NCBI GenBank assembly: GCA_937920555.1
Contig: CAKZTM010000037.1
Span: 1-64,000, forward strand
Length of the DNA: 64,000 nt
Reading direction: 5' to 3'
Source: an uncultured Paracoccaceae bacterium
GTDB taxonomy: Bacteria > Pseudomonadota > Alphaproteobacteria > Rhodobacterales > Rhodobacteraceae
Positions 1 through 7,866 of this stretch are shown piece after piece (positions within the stretch are counted from its first letter, which is position 1; the number at the start of each line of letters is the position of its first letter). Both the position numbers and the translations under genes were made by a program. The notes under the pieces are model-generated. The model searched no databases, was not told where the DNA came from, and was given only the letters and a program-made list of their open reading frames with translations.

Positions 1-402
1 CCGGTCGCAGCGCCAGTTGCCACCAAGGCGAGCCAATCACAGATCGGCGCATTAACCGGTAGAGTGGCCTCCGCATCGGGCAGCTGGGACAAAGGGCGCG
101 GTGGCATTGCATTCATCGCCCAAGCGGTCAATATCAACGGAGAGACCGCTATTTGTGGTGTCCGGGCAGCCAAGGGTACAGGCTCTCGCAGGTTCAATGG
201 TCAGGTCGCAAATCGCTACAGTTTCGTGATTGGTGATCAAACGATGTTGAGCAACGTTTTCTACTTCACCCAAGCCCAATCCATTGACGCCATGCGTTCC
301 GTGCCCGCCAATTGCAAAACCACAGGCGTCCCGTGGGAGGCAGGCTTCGCGACCGCCCCGTGGGAGTTGAAATACGGTGGCGGCTCACGCTTCAGCTTCT
401 AA
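1..402 (+). CDS. Hypothetical secreted-type protein, 5' partial, paralogue of the next gene
   Basis: The frame is open from base 1 and stops with TAA at 400-402, so the true start lies before the window; the first in-window start-like codon is GTG at 64. I recognise no named family. The protein is clearly related to the gene at 686: both carry a Trp-containing start of the domain, a 'NING' plus Cys-Gly segment (VNINGETAICGV here), a 'F-x-I/V' strand, a second Cys followed by Lys and later Val-x-Trp, and end in Gly-Gly-x-x-Phe-Ser. The two Cys could form one disulfide in a small beta-rich exported domain; this is inference. An imperfect hairpin (about 437-481) lies in the gap that follows. Confidence 0.6.
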   Translation, partial: PVAAPVATKASQSQIGALTGRVASASGSWDKGRGGIAFIAQAVNINGETAICGVRAAKGTGSRRFNGQVANRYSFVIGDQTMLSNVFYFTQAQSIDAMRSVPANCKTTGVPWEAGFATAPWELKYGGGSRFSF

Positions 403-685
403 GCACCCCGGCCCGCCCAAATTTGTCACAGATAGCTTGCCCTCGCAGGCCCGGACCCTGACACCGGTGCTGCGGGGCAGGTCTTCGCACAAATGGTAGT
501 AATGGGCTATTTTTTAGAAATATAATTGGATTCTTAATTCAATTCCCTAAGTTAAGCCGTTGTATTTTCGCCCCGCAGCCATGTATCGTAACCTATCTCC
601 AAGTGTATTTCGACATCAGCTTCTTTCCATTGCCTTAAACAATGCTAAGAAGCTGCAATTCCAAATTTGCAAACAGAGGATTATC

Positions 686-1150
686 ATGACGCGATCAATT
701 GCACCCAAATTTTCTGCCCTGACTTTCCTGGCCTTTGCTGCTTGCACCGAGATCGGAGCGGACGGCGTGGCCGCTGACGGTATCAATGGCGTGTCGATGG
801 ACAAAGTGCCGTTCGTCTCCGGTGGCGGCGATTGGAGAGGGGCCAAGGGCGAATACGAATATGTTTTCACTGTCCAAAACATAAACGGCAAGGCCGGGGT
901 TTGCGGTATTCTCGACGATGACACGGTTGGGATCGCGACCGCTATGAATAAGCTTTTGCGCAACTTCCAAGTCCTCATCGACGGGCAGGTTATTGCGCGA
1001 GGATTTAATCATTTCACGCGTGTCGAAGACTCCCGCGCGCGTGGCCTGATCGGACGTTGCAAGGCCGGCAACGTAGATTGGAGCAATGATTTCACGCGGT
1101 TCCGGGACTGGGAGGTCAAAGTCATCGGTGGAAACAGCTTCAGCAACTGA
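686..1150 (+). CDS. Hypothetical exported protein, possible lipoprotein, paralogue of upstream gene
   Basis: 154 residues. The ATG at 686 is preceded by AGAGGA at 675-680; a longer in-frame extension to 560 has no ribosome site and is unlikely. The N-terminus (basic MTRSIAPK, then a hydrophobic run ending LAFAAC) looks like a signal peptide with a possible lipobox Cys at residue 20, although Phe at -3 is not typical. The mature part matches the preceding gene: VQNINGKAGVCGI, a central DGQ, GRCKAGNVDW and a Gly-Gly-Asn-Ser-Phe-Ser end. Function unknown. The tandem arrangement implies gene duplication. The two genes are separated by about 280 bases of AT-richer DNA that probably carries its own promoter. 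Confidence 0.65.
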   Translation: MTRSIAPKFSALTFLAFAACTEIGADGVAADGINGVSMDKVPFVSGGGDWRGAKGEYEYVFTVQNINGKAGVCGILDDDTVGIATAMNKLLRNFQVLIDGQVIARGFNHFTRVEDSRARGLIGRCKAGNVDWSNDFTRFRDWEVKVIGGNSFSN

Positions 1151-1172
1151 CCCAAGTGTCACCGTGTAAGCG

Positions 1173-1234
1173 GTCGGGCGTTGGAGGGCTTTCGCCCGAC
1201 TGCCTCTGAGGGACGCAAGGTCCCGATAGAGGCA
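1173..1234. terminator. Tandem hairpins between convergent genes
   Basis: Two adjacent stem-loops lie between the ends of the convergent genes at 1150 and 1254. The first pairs GTCGGGCG (1173-1180) with CGCCCGAC (1193-1200). The second pairs TGCCTCT (1201-1207) with AGAGGCA (1228-1234), with an inner GGGAC/GTCCC stem. Neither is followed by a long T run, so this is a bidirectional transcription barrier at best, not a textbook terminator. Confidence 0.45.
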
Positions 1235-1253
1235 ACAATGCCCGCCGGGGGGC

Positions 1254-2168
1254 TCAGGTCTGTGGCTCTACCGCCTTGGCCCCTTTTTCGCTTTTGAAAG
1301 ACGGCTCCACATGGATTGTCACATGAGCGCGCGGGGCTTCAGTCTCTATAGCCGCTTCGATGCGGTCGCAAATTTCGTGACTGTCAATCACGGTCATTTG
1401 GCCATCAACGACGAGATGAAACTCGACAAACAGGGCCGGGCCGACCCGTCTGATGCGCACATCATGAATTTCATGCGCGCCGGTGGCATTGGCCAATATT
1501 GCGGTCTCGATCCATTCGGCTTCATCTGCATCAACGGACACATCCATCAACACATTCACCGAGCCGCGGATCATTTTCCAACCTTCGCGCAGCACGTTGA
1601 GAGCCACCAATATTGCTAAAATCGGGTCTAGGATCACCCAGCCGGTCGCCAGTGCCAACATCAATCCAACAATGACACCTACGGATGTAACCACATCGGC
1701 CATGACATGCCCGCCGTCTGCACTCAATGCAGCCGAGCGGTGCGCGCGGCCCACGCGGATCAACCAGACCGCCCAAACCGCGTTTATGCCAGCCGCCAGT
1801 CCATTGACAGCCAAGCCGCCCAACGGGGCATTTAGCGGGCTCGGGGCCATCAGGGCCGGCACCGCTTCGCGCAAGATCAAAACGGCTGCCAGCACGATCA
1901 ACACACCCTCAATGACGGCAGAGAAATACTCCGCCTTATAATGTCCAAACGGGTGGTTCTTATCGGGCGGAATTTGCGCAATTCGGATGGCTGAGTAAGC
2001 CATAACAGCGGCAATGACATTAATGATGCTCTCAAGCGCGTCAGAAAACAGCGCCACGGAGCCCGTCATCCGCCATGCCACAAACTTGATCGCCATCACA
2101 CACAGGGCAATTGGAATGGACCACAGGGCCATCCGGGCGACGGCGGCATTTCGGGCGCTATCAGGCAT
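1254..2168 (-). CDS. Cation diffusion facilitator (CDF) family efflux transporter
   Basis: 304 residues, the usual length for FieF-like CDF proteins that export Zn2+, Fe2+ or similar divalent ions across the inner membrane using proton exchange. Six hydrophobic segments occupy residues ~15-205. The TM2 metal motif appears as SDALESIIN, and TM5 carries H-x-x-x-D in GGHVMADVVTS. The cytoplasmic C-terminal domain (~210-295) includes HEIHDVRIRRVG and HVTIHVEP, as in the CDF dimerisation domain. The start codon overlaps the end of the upstream SulP gene by 8 bases, so the two are probably translationally coupled. Metal specificity cannot be read with confidence; the Glu in place of the second TM2 Asp is seen in many COG0053 members. 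Confidence 0.9.
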   Translation of the reverse strand: MPDSARNAAVARMALWSIPIALCVMAIKFVAWRMTGSVALFSDALESIINVIAAVMAYSAIRIAQIPPDKNHPFGHYKAEYFSAVIEGVLIVLAAVLILREAVPALMAPSPLNAPLGGLAVNGLAAGINAVWAVWLIRVGRAHRSAALSADGGHVMADVVTSVGVIVGLMLALATGWVILDPILAILVALNVLREGWKMIRGSVNVLMDVSVDADEAEWIETAILANATGAHEIHDVRIRRVGPALFVEFHLVVDGQMTVIDSHEICDRIEAAIETEAPRAHVTIHVEPSFKSEKGAKAVEPQT

Positions 2169-3966
2169 TCGCGTTGGCCAGTTTCAATGCGGCAGCCTTA
2201 TCTTTGTTGCCGCGACATTCGGAGAATATCGGATTTGTGCACGAGGCGCAGATGTTAAGATCAAGGCGTGGGACCAATATCCCAATAGCGTCGTGCTTGT
2301 TTTCAAACAGGTGACTGCCGTGAATGGTTCGGATTAAGCCCAAATGTTCCAGACGCGCAATCAATTTGATCGAGCGGGCGATGACATAAAGCCCGCCTCC
2401 ATTTGCGTTGCGCTGTTCCGCCTCCTCTATCAGGGCATCGACGCCTGCAAGATCGATATCCCCCGTGCCTTTGAGGTTCACAATCAGGTGCTTTTGTTCC
2501 GGGCGCTCCAAACGCAGGCGCTCAAACTCGTGCTCCAGATATTCCGACGAGCCAAAATACATTGGCCCGTCAAATCGCGTGGTCATCAGTTGTGGGCATT
2601 CCGGCAATCCAAATTCTTCCGCATCTCGAAACACGCTGCCCGCCAGCATTGGATCAGGGGCCTCAATCTGAAGGGCGGGGCGCGCGGTGCGATACACAAA
2701 CGAGCCAAAGGACAGCATCACGCCCAGCAGAAGTGCAAGTTCAAGCTCAATGAGCACGCCGGTCAGAAATGTCGCTATCAGGATGAAAACTTCCGTGCGG
2801 CTGGTTTGGATAATGTGCTGGACTTGCGCGATGTTGATCAAGCGGATCGCCACCAAAAATATCAGCCCGGCCATTGCTGCAATGGGCACATATTCCATCA
2901 ATGGGGCTACAAGCAGCAAAATCAGAATCAGGAAAAACCCTGAAAACACGGCTGCAAGCGGTGTTGTGGCACCGCTCTCATAGTTCACGCCGGACCGGGT
3001 AAAAGATCCTGAGCTGGGATAGGCCTGAAAGAAACTGCCAACCAAATTGGCAACGCCTTGGCCGTACACCTCTTGGTTGGCGAAAAACTTGGTGCCGGTG
3101 CGGGTCGCAAAACTGCGTCCGATGGCTAAAGCCTCTAGAAGCCCGATCACGGCCACGGCAAAGGCGCTTTCGAGAAGGGCGATCATATCTCCTACGTTAA
3201 ATGACGGCACGACAAGGCTTGGCAGGATCGCATCAATCTGGCCAATGGTGCGCATTTTGGAGTCTGCAAAGAACACTTGTGCCACCACAGACCCGACGAT
3301 AAGCGCGATCATAAACCCCGGCAGCCTTCGCGCGAATTTGGTCAACAGATAGGCGGTCCCAAAGGTGACACTGGCAACGACAAGGGTGGAAGGCTCTATT
3401 TCTGACCAATGTTGCACGACCCGTGACAATCGCTCAAAAACCGAGCCGCCGCGTTCCAGCTCCAACCCCAGCGCATCTTTAAGCTGGCTCACAAAAATCA
3501 GCACTGCGGCCGCCATGGTGAACCCCAACATGACCGAGTGGGACACAAAGCCCGCCAGTTTGCCTGCACGTCCCAAAGCCAGACCCAGCTGGATCACGCC
3601 GACCATCAAGGTTAGCAAAATAGCTGCTGAGATGAATTCCGGCGTGCCCAGTTCATGCCGGCCTGACAGGGCACTAAACACCACTGCCGAGATCGCCGTT
3701 GTGGGCCCTGACACCATAACCATGGACGAGCCGAAAAGTGCAGCCAACACAGTCGGCACCATCGCAGAATAAAGTCCGTATTCCGGTGGCAGACCCGCAA
3801 TGGCCGCAAAAGCCACTCCTTGCGGCAGAACGATGGCCGCATTTGTGAAAGCCGCAAAAATATCCGCTCGAAGCGATTTAGCATCGACCCGGTGCCACCA
3901 GCCGCGCATCGGAAGCATCACGTCCCAACGAAAGTTATAGCCTTTCAGAAGAGTTTCGCGCTGCAT
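2161..3966 (-). CDS. SulP family inorganic anion transporter with STAS domain
   Basis: About 601 residues. An N-terminal SulP transport domain (roughly residues 25-420; VLPQGVAFAAIAGLPPEYGLY is the family hallmark near TM1) is followed by a cytoplasmic STAS domain (~470-575; GTGDIDLAGVDAL). The C-terminal tail has a Cys cluster (CASCTNPIFSEC) of unknown role. Family members move sulfate, bicarbonate or other anions; substrate is not determined here. The open frame extends to 4077, but that stretch lacks membrane or family features. I prefer ATG 3966, with ATG 3918 an alternative. First gene of a two-gene unit with the CDF transporter; the pairing of an anion and a metal transporter is noted without an obvious functional reason. 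Confidence 0.9.
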   Translation of the reverse strand: MQRETLLKGYNFRWDVMLPMRGWWHRVDAKSLRADIFAAFTNAAIVLPQGVAFAAIAGLPPEYGLYSAMVPTVLAALFGSSMVMVSGPTTAISAVVFSALSGRHELGTPEFISAAILLTLMVGVIQLGLALGRAGKLAGFVSHSVMLGFTMAAAVLIFVSQLKDALGLELERGGSVFERLSRVVQHWSEIEPSTLVVASVTFGTAYLLTKFARRLPGFMIALIVGSVVAQVFFADSKMRTIGQIDAILPSLVVPSFNVGDMIALLESAFAVAVIGLLEALAIGRSFATRTGTKFFANQEVYGQGVANLVGSFFQAYPSSGSFTRSGVNYESGATTPLAAVFSGFFLILILLLVAPLMEYVPIAAMAGLIFLVAIRLINIAQVQHIIQTSRTEVFILIATFLTGVLIELELALLLGVMLSFGSFVYRTARPALQIEAPDPMLAGSVFRDAEEFGLPECPQLMTTRFDGPMYFGSSEYLEHEFERLRLERPEQKHLIVNLKGTGDIDLAGVDALIEEAEQRNANGGGLYVIARSIKLIARLEHLGLIRTIHGSHLFENKHDAIGILVPRLDLNICASCTNPIFSECRGNKDKAAALKLANANA

Positions 3967-4153
3967 CAAAGACGACCTGCATATGTAAATAGGGGTGGAT
4001 TGGGCGGTAGCCCCCTGCCCCGGGTTTGTAAAGGTTTTGGCGTGAAGGTTTGATGAATGTTTCTGAGGCCAAACCACGCGTGAGTTGAGGTGTTGCTAGG
4101 TTCTGGAGCAGACAAGACTTGACCAAAGGCGCAACTGTCACAATTCTTAGGCT

Positions 4154-4696
4154 ATGCGATTGATCATCTTGTTATCTCTGGCTCTCATGGCTCCGTCCGC
4201 AACCCTTGCGCAAGCCTGCCCTGAATTGCCGCCCCGAGCCCAAGAACGACAGGCTCTTTTAGACGACTTGGCTATGTCACCAGATATCACGAGCGGTCAA
4301 CGAGCGGCCTCAAAGCTGTGGGAGTTTTGGATGACCGCGCCCGATGAGAAAGCGCAGTTTATGCTGGATGACGGCATGAGCCGCCGCAGCCAGTTTGCTT
4401 TGGTTGATGCCGAGATCATCTTGGATGCGCTGACGACATATTGTCCGAACTACGCCGAAGGATGGAACCAGCGGGCCTTCGTACGGTTCTTGCAAGAGGA
4501 CTTTGAGGGCGCTTTGGAGGATATCGAAATTACGCTTACTTTGGAGCCGGATCATTTTGGCGCCTTATCGGGCAAAGCTCTTGCACTGCTGAGACTGGGC
4601 AAACGGGGGCTGGCTAAACTGGCGGTCGTTCGTGCAATTCAGGTCCATCCGTGGCTTAATGAACGAAGCCTTCTTGGTGACGGCGAAGATATCTAA
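4154..4696 (+). CDS. Periplasmic TPR-like protein
   Basis: 180 residues with a clear signal peptide (MRLIILLSLALMAPSATLAQ, likely cut after Ala-Gln around residue 20-21). The mature part contains two TPR-like helical pairs near residues 95-160: 'YAEGWNQRAFVRFLQEDFEG' then 'ALEDIEITLTLEPDHFGALS'. Small exported TPR proteins of this kind are common in Rhodobacteraceae; the role is unknown, and TPR folds usually mediate protein contacts. It ends 12 bases before the convergent TetR gene. No operon partner is seen. Start chosen because the signal peptide begins exactly there. Confidence 0.75.
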   Translation: MRLIILLSLALMAPSATLAQACPELPPRAQERQALLDDLAMSPDITSGQRAASKLWEFWMTAPDEKAQFMLDDGMSRRSQFALVDAEIILDALTTYCPNYAEGWNQRAFVRFLQEDFEGALEDIEITLTLEPDHFGALSGKALALLRLGKRGLAKLAVVRAIQVHPWLNERSLLGDGEDI

Positions 4697-4708
4697 GGCG
4701 CATACGCC

Positions 4709-5368
4709 TCAGGCCGCGGTCTCTGCCGCCGGTCTCAGGTCCACTTGAAATATTGCATGAACCTGGGCCATGAACACCTGATGGCGCTGTAAATAGGCAT
4801 CGCGGCTGGTCCGCGCCTCTTGGATACCTTGGAAGAATGCGGCTGCCATGATTTCTACGAAAGACGGCACATCAAGGTCTTTGGGCACAGTTCCTTCTGC
4901 CTGCGCCAACTCAATTGTGGTGGTCAACTCGGCAAAAAGCGCTTTGTAGGTTTCGCGCATTGGCGCGTAATCTTCCAAAGCGCAAACCCAGCACCAAGAG
5001 TGAAAAGCGCAAACATTCTCCATCTGGAGGGAGTCTTTATTCATCCCCCAGACCTCGTCGAGCATAGCCAGCAGCAAATCCCAAGCCCGCCGATCATCTG
5101 GCCAACCCTCGCGCATCATGGTCAAGCGCTTGGTTCGAGACGCAACCAATGTTTCATGCAGCTCAGCCATGATCTTGCCCGGAGACCCGAAATGCGCATA
5201 GATCGATCCGGCACTGACCATGGCCGCTTTTGCGATATCTGCGGTGGTCGTTTCATAGAACCCCTTGGTCTGAAAAAGCTCAGAGGCTGCCATAAGAATG
5301 CGCTTGTGGGTCTCTTTTTTCTTTTTGGCGCGGGGCGTATCAGCACCGATCGTCCAAGTCTTACTCAC
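4709..5368 (-). CDS. TetR family transcriptional regulator
   Basis: 219 residues. The N-terminal helix-turn-helix (~residues 20-65) has the family pattern: RILMAASELFQTKGFYETT, TADIAKAAMVSAGSIYAHFG, then a short linker. The remainder is an alpha-helical ligand-binding domain with several Trp and Cys residues and no specific family signature I can name. It stands alone: convergent with the TPR gene and divergent from the gene at 5592. A 33-base near-palindrome at 5432-5464, some 64 bases upstream of its ATG, is a good candidate for its own operator. The ligand and target genes are unknown; the divergent gene at 5592 is a possible target. Confidence 0.9.
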   Translation of the reverse strand: MSKTWTIGADTPRAKKKKETHKRILMAASELFQTKGFYETTTADIAKAAMVSAGSIYAHFGSPGKIMAELHETLVASRTKRLTMMREGWPDDRRAWDLLLAMLDEVWGMNKDSLQMENVCAFHSWCWVCALEDYAPMRETYKALFAELTTTIELAQAEGTVPKDLDVPSFVEIMAAAFFQGIQEARTSRDAYLQRHQVFMAQVHAIFQVDLRPAAETAA

Positions 5369-5431
5369 GCTTAAACCTCGGCTTTGTCACTCGTCCTATG
5401 GGCTTAATGGCTCCATAGATTCGCAGCTATG

Positions 5432-5464
5432 TCAATGGGAATTTTCGATGAAAATTTTCATTGA
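5432..5464. promoter_or_regulatory. 33-bp near-perfect palindrome, candidate TetR operator
   Basis: Left arm TCAATGGGAATTTTC and right arm GAAAATTTTCATTGA are reverse complements apart from two positions, around a central GAT. It lies between the divergent TetR gene (start 5368) and the unknown gene at 5592. TetR regulators usually bind palindromes in such divergent promoter regions; the assignment is inference from position and symmetry. Confidence 0.55.
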
Positions 5465-5591
5465 ACGGATTTAGCCAATTACCTATCTCTGCGTCAAGTG
5501 AGATGCCGTCCATCAACGGCTTGTCTCCCTTAGGGGTTAATACGAGTGCAACTGAAACGAGGTTTTCACCGTAAGGTGGGAAGGAATGATC

Positions 5592-6065
5592 ATGCCCGAG
5601 TATACAAAAATCATCCGTCAAATGCGCGTATTCGAATTTGATGCGCAAACGCCTTCCGGTTCAAGTTTCCCTTTGATTGCCATCGACCGCGAGGACGGGC
5701 TGCGCGAGCGGCTCGAGACAGCTCTTGGATCAAAGCCAATCGGCGAATGCCGGCCCAGAAATATCGGACTTATGATAGACCGCAATAGCCGCGGAACCAT
5801 CGTTATGAATGCCGACAACTCCGGTTATGCGTCCACAGAGATCATGCGCATTCTGAACCTGACCGGCTTGCGTGGCGAACTTCTGTTTATTACAAACGGT
5901 AAGACATATCCGCTTCACTTACTTCGAAGATTGAATAAAGTGGCCTTAGACTTTGACTTAGGTACAATTTCCATGCAGAATTTGATCGTACGAATAAACG
6001 ACCACCCAAGTTCCATTACCCAAGAGTTAAATCAACGTTCAGAATTAACGTCGGCCGTGGGCTGA
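5592..6065 (+). CDS. Unrecognised protein, weak resemblance to a receiver-like domain
   Basis: 157 residues from ATG 5592, which sits 6 bases after AAGGA (5581-5585); ATG 5586 is possible with the upstream AAGGTGG. No signal peptide or membrane segment. I do not recognise the family. The order 'TIVMNADNSGYASTEIMRIL', then 'GLRGELLFITNGK', then a helix and 'ALDFDLGTISMQNLIVRI' resembles the second half of a response-regulator receiver fold (Asp strand, Thr strand, last helix), but the conserved Lys is not evident, so any such domain would be degenerate. The stop codon lies inside an inverted repeat (6059-6073). Base composition becomes AT-richer from here to about 6690. Confidence 0.55.
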   Translation: MPEYTKIIRQMRVFEFDAQTPSGSSFPLIAIDREDGLRERLETALGSKPIGECRPRNIGLMIDRNSRGTIVMNADNSGYASTEIMRILNLTGLRGELLFITNGKTYPLHLLRRLNKVALDFDLGTISMQNLIVRINDHPSSITQELNQRSELTSAVG

Positions 6066-6195
6066 CACCTTTGATATACCCGAGAGGGCATCGATAGACC
6101 CCCACCTCCGCGCGTATTGCGGAATTCGTCAGCTTTCTCACCTAAGCTGAAGAGACTACGATGACAAAGGTGTCAGCCCAGGGCTGATACTTTTG
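6059..6195. repeat. Three-copy 15-bp repeat in inverted and direct orientation
   Basis: GGGCTGACACCTTTG at 6059-6073 recurs as its exact reverse complement CAAAGGTGTCAGCCC at 6165-6179, and almost immediately again in the first orientation as GGGCTGATACTTTTG at 6181-6195 (two C-to-T changes). The outer pair encloses 91 bases; the last two copies abut and could fold as a long hairpin with one loop base. No gene is evident in the enclosed DNA. It could be a MITE-like remnant, a set of operator sites, or an RNA structure at the 3' end of the preceding gene. From 6196 to 6440 the DNA is AT-rich; I see no convincing gene there and presume it holds the pilin promoter. Confidence 0.6.
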
Positions 6196-6440
6196 ATTCC
6201 CGCCGAACGAATAACTACAAAAAAGACGCGTAAATCCAAAAAACCAGATAAGAACTTTTTTGTATCAATTAGACACAAATTTGCTTCCATTTTTTCGCTT
6301 CGCCCCAAAATTGTCTTATTTGAATGGTGTAAGACCTCAACCGGGTCACGAAAGAGTCGTATTTTATTTGTTATCTGGGGATGTCCAAAGTGTACTGGAC
6401 ACGTGAGTGTGTGTGTTAATTTTGAGTAAGAAGAAGAGTC

Positions 6441-6689
6441 ATGAAGACGAAAATGTTTTCCATAAAGAGGTTCAAAGCCGATGAGCGCGGCGAACTTCCT
6501 ATTGAACTGATCGTGTTAAGCGCGTCGGTTCTGTTGCTTGGGGCAACTTATTTTGAGACCCAATCCAGTGATGTTGACGCAGGAATTACGTCAACCTCGG
6601 AGGAAGTCTTCGTCCGTAAATGTGGTCATGTGCGAACATTTTCCTCAACACAAGACGTGACGCGTACGCCAGCCGCTTCGTGCAACTAA
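6441..6689 (+). CDS. Flp/Fap-type (type IVb) pilin-like small protein
   Basis: 82 residues. A short basic leader (MKTKMFSIKRFKADERG) is followed by Glu and a hydrophobic helix (LPIELIVLSASVLLLGA), the layout of Flp pilins in which prepilin peptidase cuts after the Gly of DE(R/D)G. The C-terminal part is polar and has two Cys, which suits a disulfide-closed loop. AAGAAGAAG upstream may serve as the ribosome site. An exact inverted repeat AGCCGCTT/AAGCGGCT (6671-6678, 6688-6695) spans the stop codon. No tad/cpa secretion genes are nearby, so this is an orphan copy; it may also be a pseudopilin or an unrelated single-pass membrane protein. Confidence 0.6.
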   Translation: MKTKMFSIKRFKADERGELPIELIVLSASVLLLGATYFETQSSDVDAGITSTSEEVFVRKCGHVRTFSSTQDVTRTPAASCN

Positions 6690-6763
6690 GCGGCTCGCAG
6701 AACCTCCTTGACGCTTGAGGCGTCACGGGTCAACCTTCGCCTGAGTTAAACAAGGGCGAAGCC

Positions 6764-7513
6764 ATGTTCCCTATTCGCGATCATAATCCATCGGGTCGTG
6801 TGCCCTATGTGACCTACGCAATCATTGCGTTGAATGTGGTCGCATTCCTTTCCTATGTCAGCGTCATAAATAACGATGCCGCAATGGCCTCGATATTGGG
6901 CGATTTTGCACTCGTCCCGGCAGAGCTGTCGCGAGGCGAAGACACCCATACTCTTTTGACTTCAATGTTTATGCATGGCGGATGGATGCATCTGGCGGGC
7001 AACATGCTGTTTTTGTGGATATTTGGGGACAACTTAGAGGACGTCTTCGGCCATATCGGTTTTTTGATCTTCTATCTGGTATGCGGAGTAGCTGCTGATC
7101 TTGCCCATATTCTTCCGGATCCAGAAAGCCAGATCCCTCTTGTGGGGGCCTCGGGCGCAATTGCAGGCGTTATGGGGGGATATCTTTTGCTGTTTCCAAA
7201 GGCCAAAGTCGACGTCCTACTGATTTTTGTGGTCTTTTTCCGCGTCTTTAGCCTTCCTGCCTGGGTTGTTCTGGCCGTCTGGTTTGGCATGCAAATCTTC
7301 TCTGGCGTCAGCACACCGACGACCGGTGGTGGTGTCGCCTATTGGGCTCATGCGGGTGGTTTTGCGGCTGGTGTGCTTTTAGCCCTGCCGTTTTTCCTGA
7401 AGGTCGGAGGGCCGGAGTTTTGGCGGCGCACGGACGGCCACCCGGATCACCCGCCACAAAAAATACCGGAGCGAATTAGCAATATCCCCGTAGTCCAAAG
7501 GCGGCGCAAATGA
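6764..7513 (+). CDS. Rhomboid family intramembrane serine protease
   Basis: 249 residues with about six membrane segments. Catalytic dyad visible: Ser130 in GASGAIAGVMGG and His196 in YWAHAGGF; the HLAGNMLFL motif (H76, N80) that lines the active site is also present, as is the opening MFPIRDHNP typical of this alphaproteobacterial subgroup. Rhomboids cleave single-pass membrane proteins within or next to the bilayer; the substrate here is unknown. The stop overlaps the next start (ATGA, 7510-7513), so it is translationally coupled to the GFA-domain gene. GGGCGAAGCC lies just upstream of the ATG. The immediately preceding pilin-like single-pass protein is a speculative substrate only because of position. 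Confidence 0.93.
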   Translation: MFPIRDHNPSGRVPYVTYAIIALNVVAFLSYVSVINNDAAMASILGDFALVPAELSRGEDTHTLLTSMFMHGGWMHLAGNMLFLWIFGDNLEDVFGHIGFLIFYLVCGVAADLAHILPDPESQIPLVGASGAIAGVMGGYLLLFPKAKVDVLLIFVVFFRVFSLPAWVVLAVWFGMQIFSGVSTPTTGGGVAYWAHAGGFAAGVLLALPFFLKVGGPEFWRRTDGHPDHPPQKIPERISNIPVVQRRRK

Positions 7514-7866
7514 AGGCCACCTGCCACTGCGGCGCCGTGGAGCTGGAGGTTGAGCTATCGGATGGTTTGAACACCGCTCGGCGCTGCGATTGCTCATTTT
7601 GCATGCGGCGCGGAGCGGTAGCCGTCAGCGTCGATCTGGCGAAACTCCGTATTTTGAAGGGCGAGGAAACCCTAAGCCACTACAGCTTCAACACGCATAC
7701 TGCGCATCACTATTTCTGCTCCATTTGCGGAGTTTACACCCATCATCAGCGACGCTCGAACCCGAACCAATATGGGATTAACGCGGCTAATCTAGAGGGT
7801 ATTTATTTGCCCGACCTGGACCCGGTGGCTTGGGTAGATGGGCGCAATCATCCGGCGGACGTCTGA
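7510..7866 (+). CDS. GFA (glutathione-dependent formaldehyde-activating enzyme-like) domain protein
   Basis: 118 residues. Zinc-binding cysteines of the GFA/CENP-V fold are in place: C5 and C7 (CHCG), C26, C28 and C31 (CDCSFC), and a later C-x-x-C pair (FCSICG). The family includes S-(hydroxymethyl)glutathione synthase, but most members are small zinc proteins without proven activity, so the catalytic role should not be assumed. Start ATG overlaps the rhomboid stop codon by four bases. The 3' end overlaps the convergent GT-C-like gene by 19 bases. Confidence 0.85.
   Translation: MKATCHCGAVELEVELSDGLNTARRCDCSFCMRRGAVAVSVDLAKLRILKGEETLSHYSFNTHTAHHYFCSICGVYTHHQRRSNPNQYGINAANLEGIYLPDLDPVAWVDGRNHPADV

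Noticed and set aside
6193-6429. 78-codon frame before the pilin-like gene
   Set aside because: Starts inside a repeat, has no ribosome site, and its Lys/Arg/Cys-rich translation reflects AT-rich DNA. Treated as intergenic.
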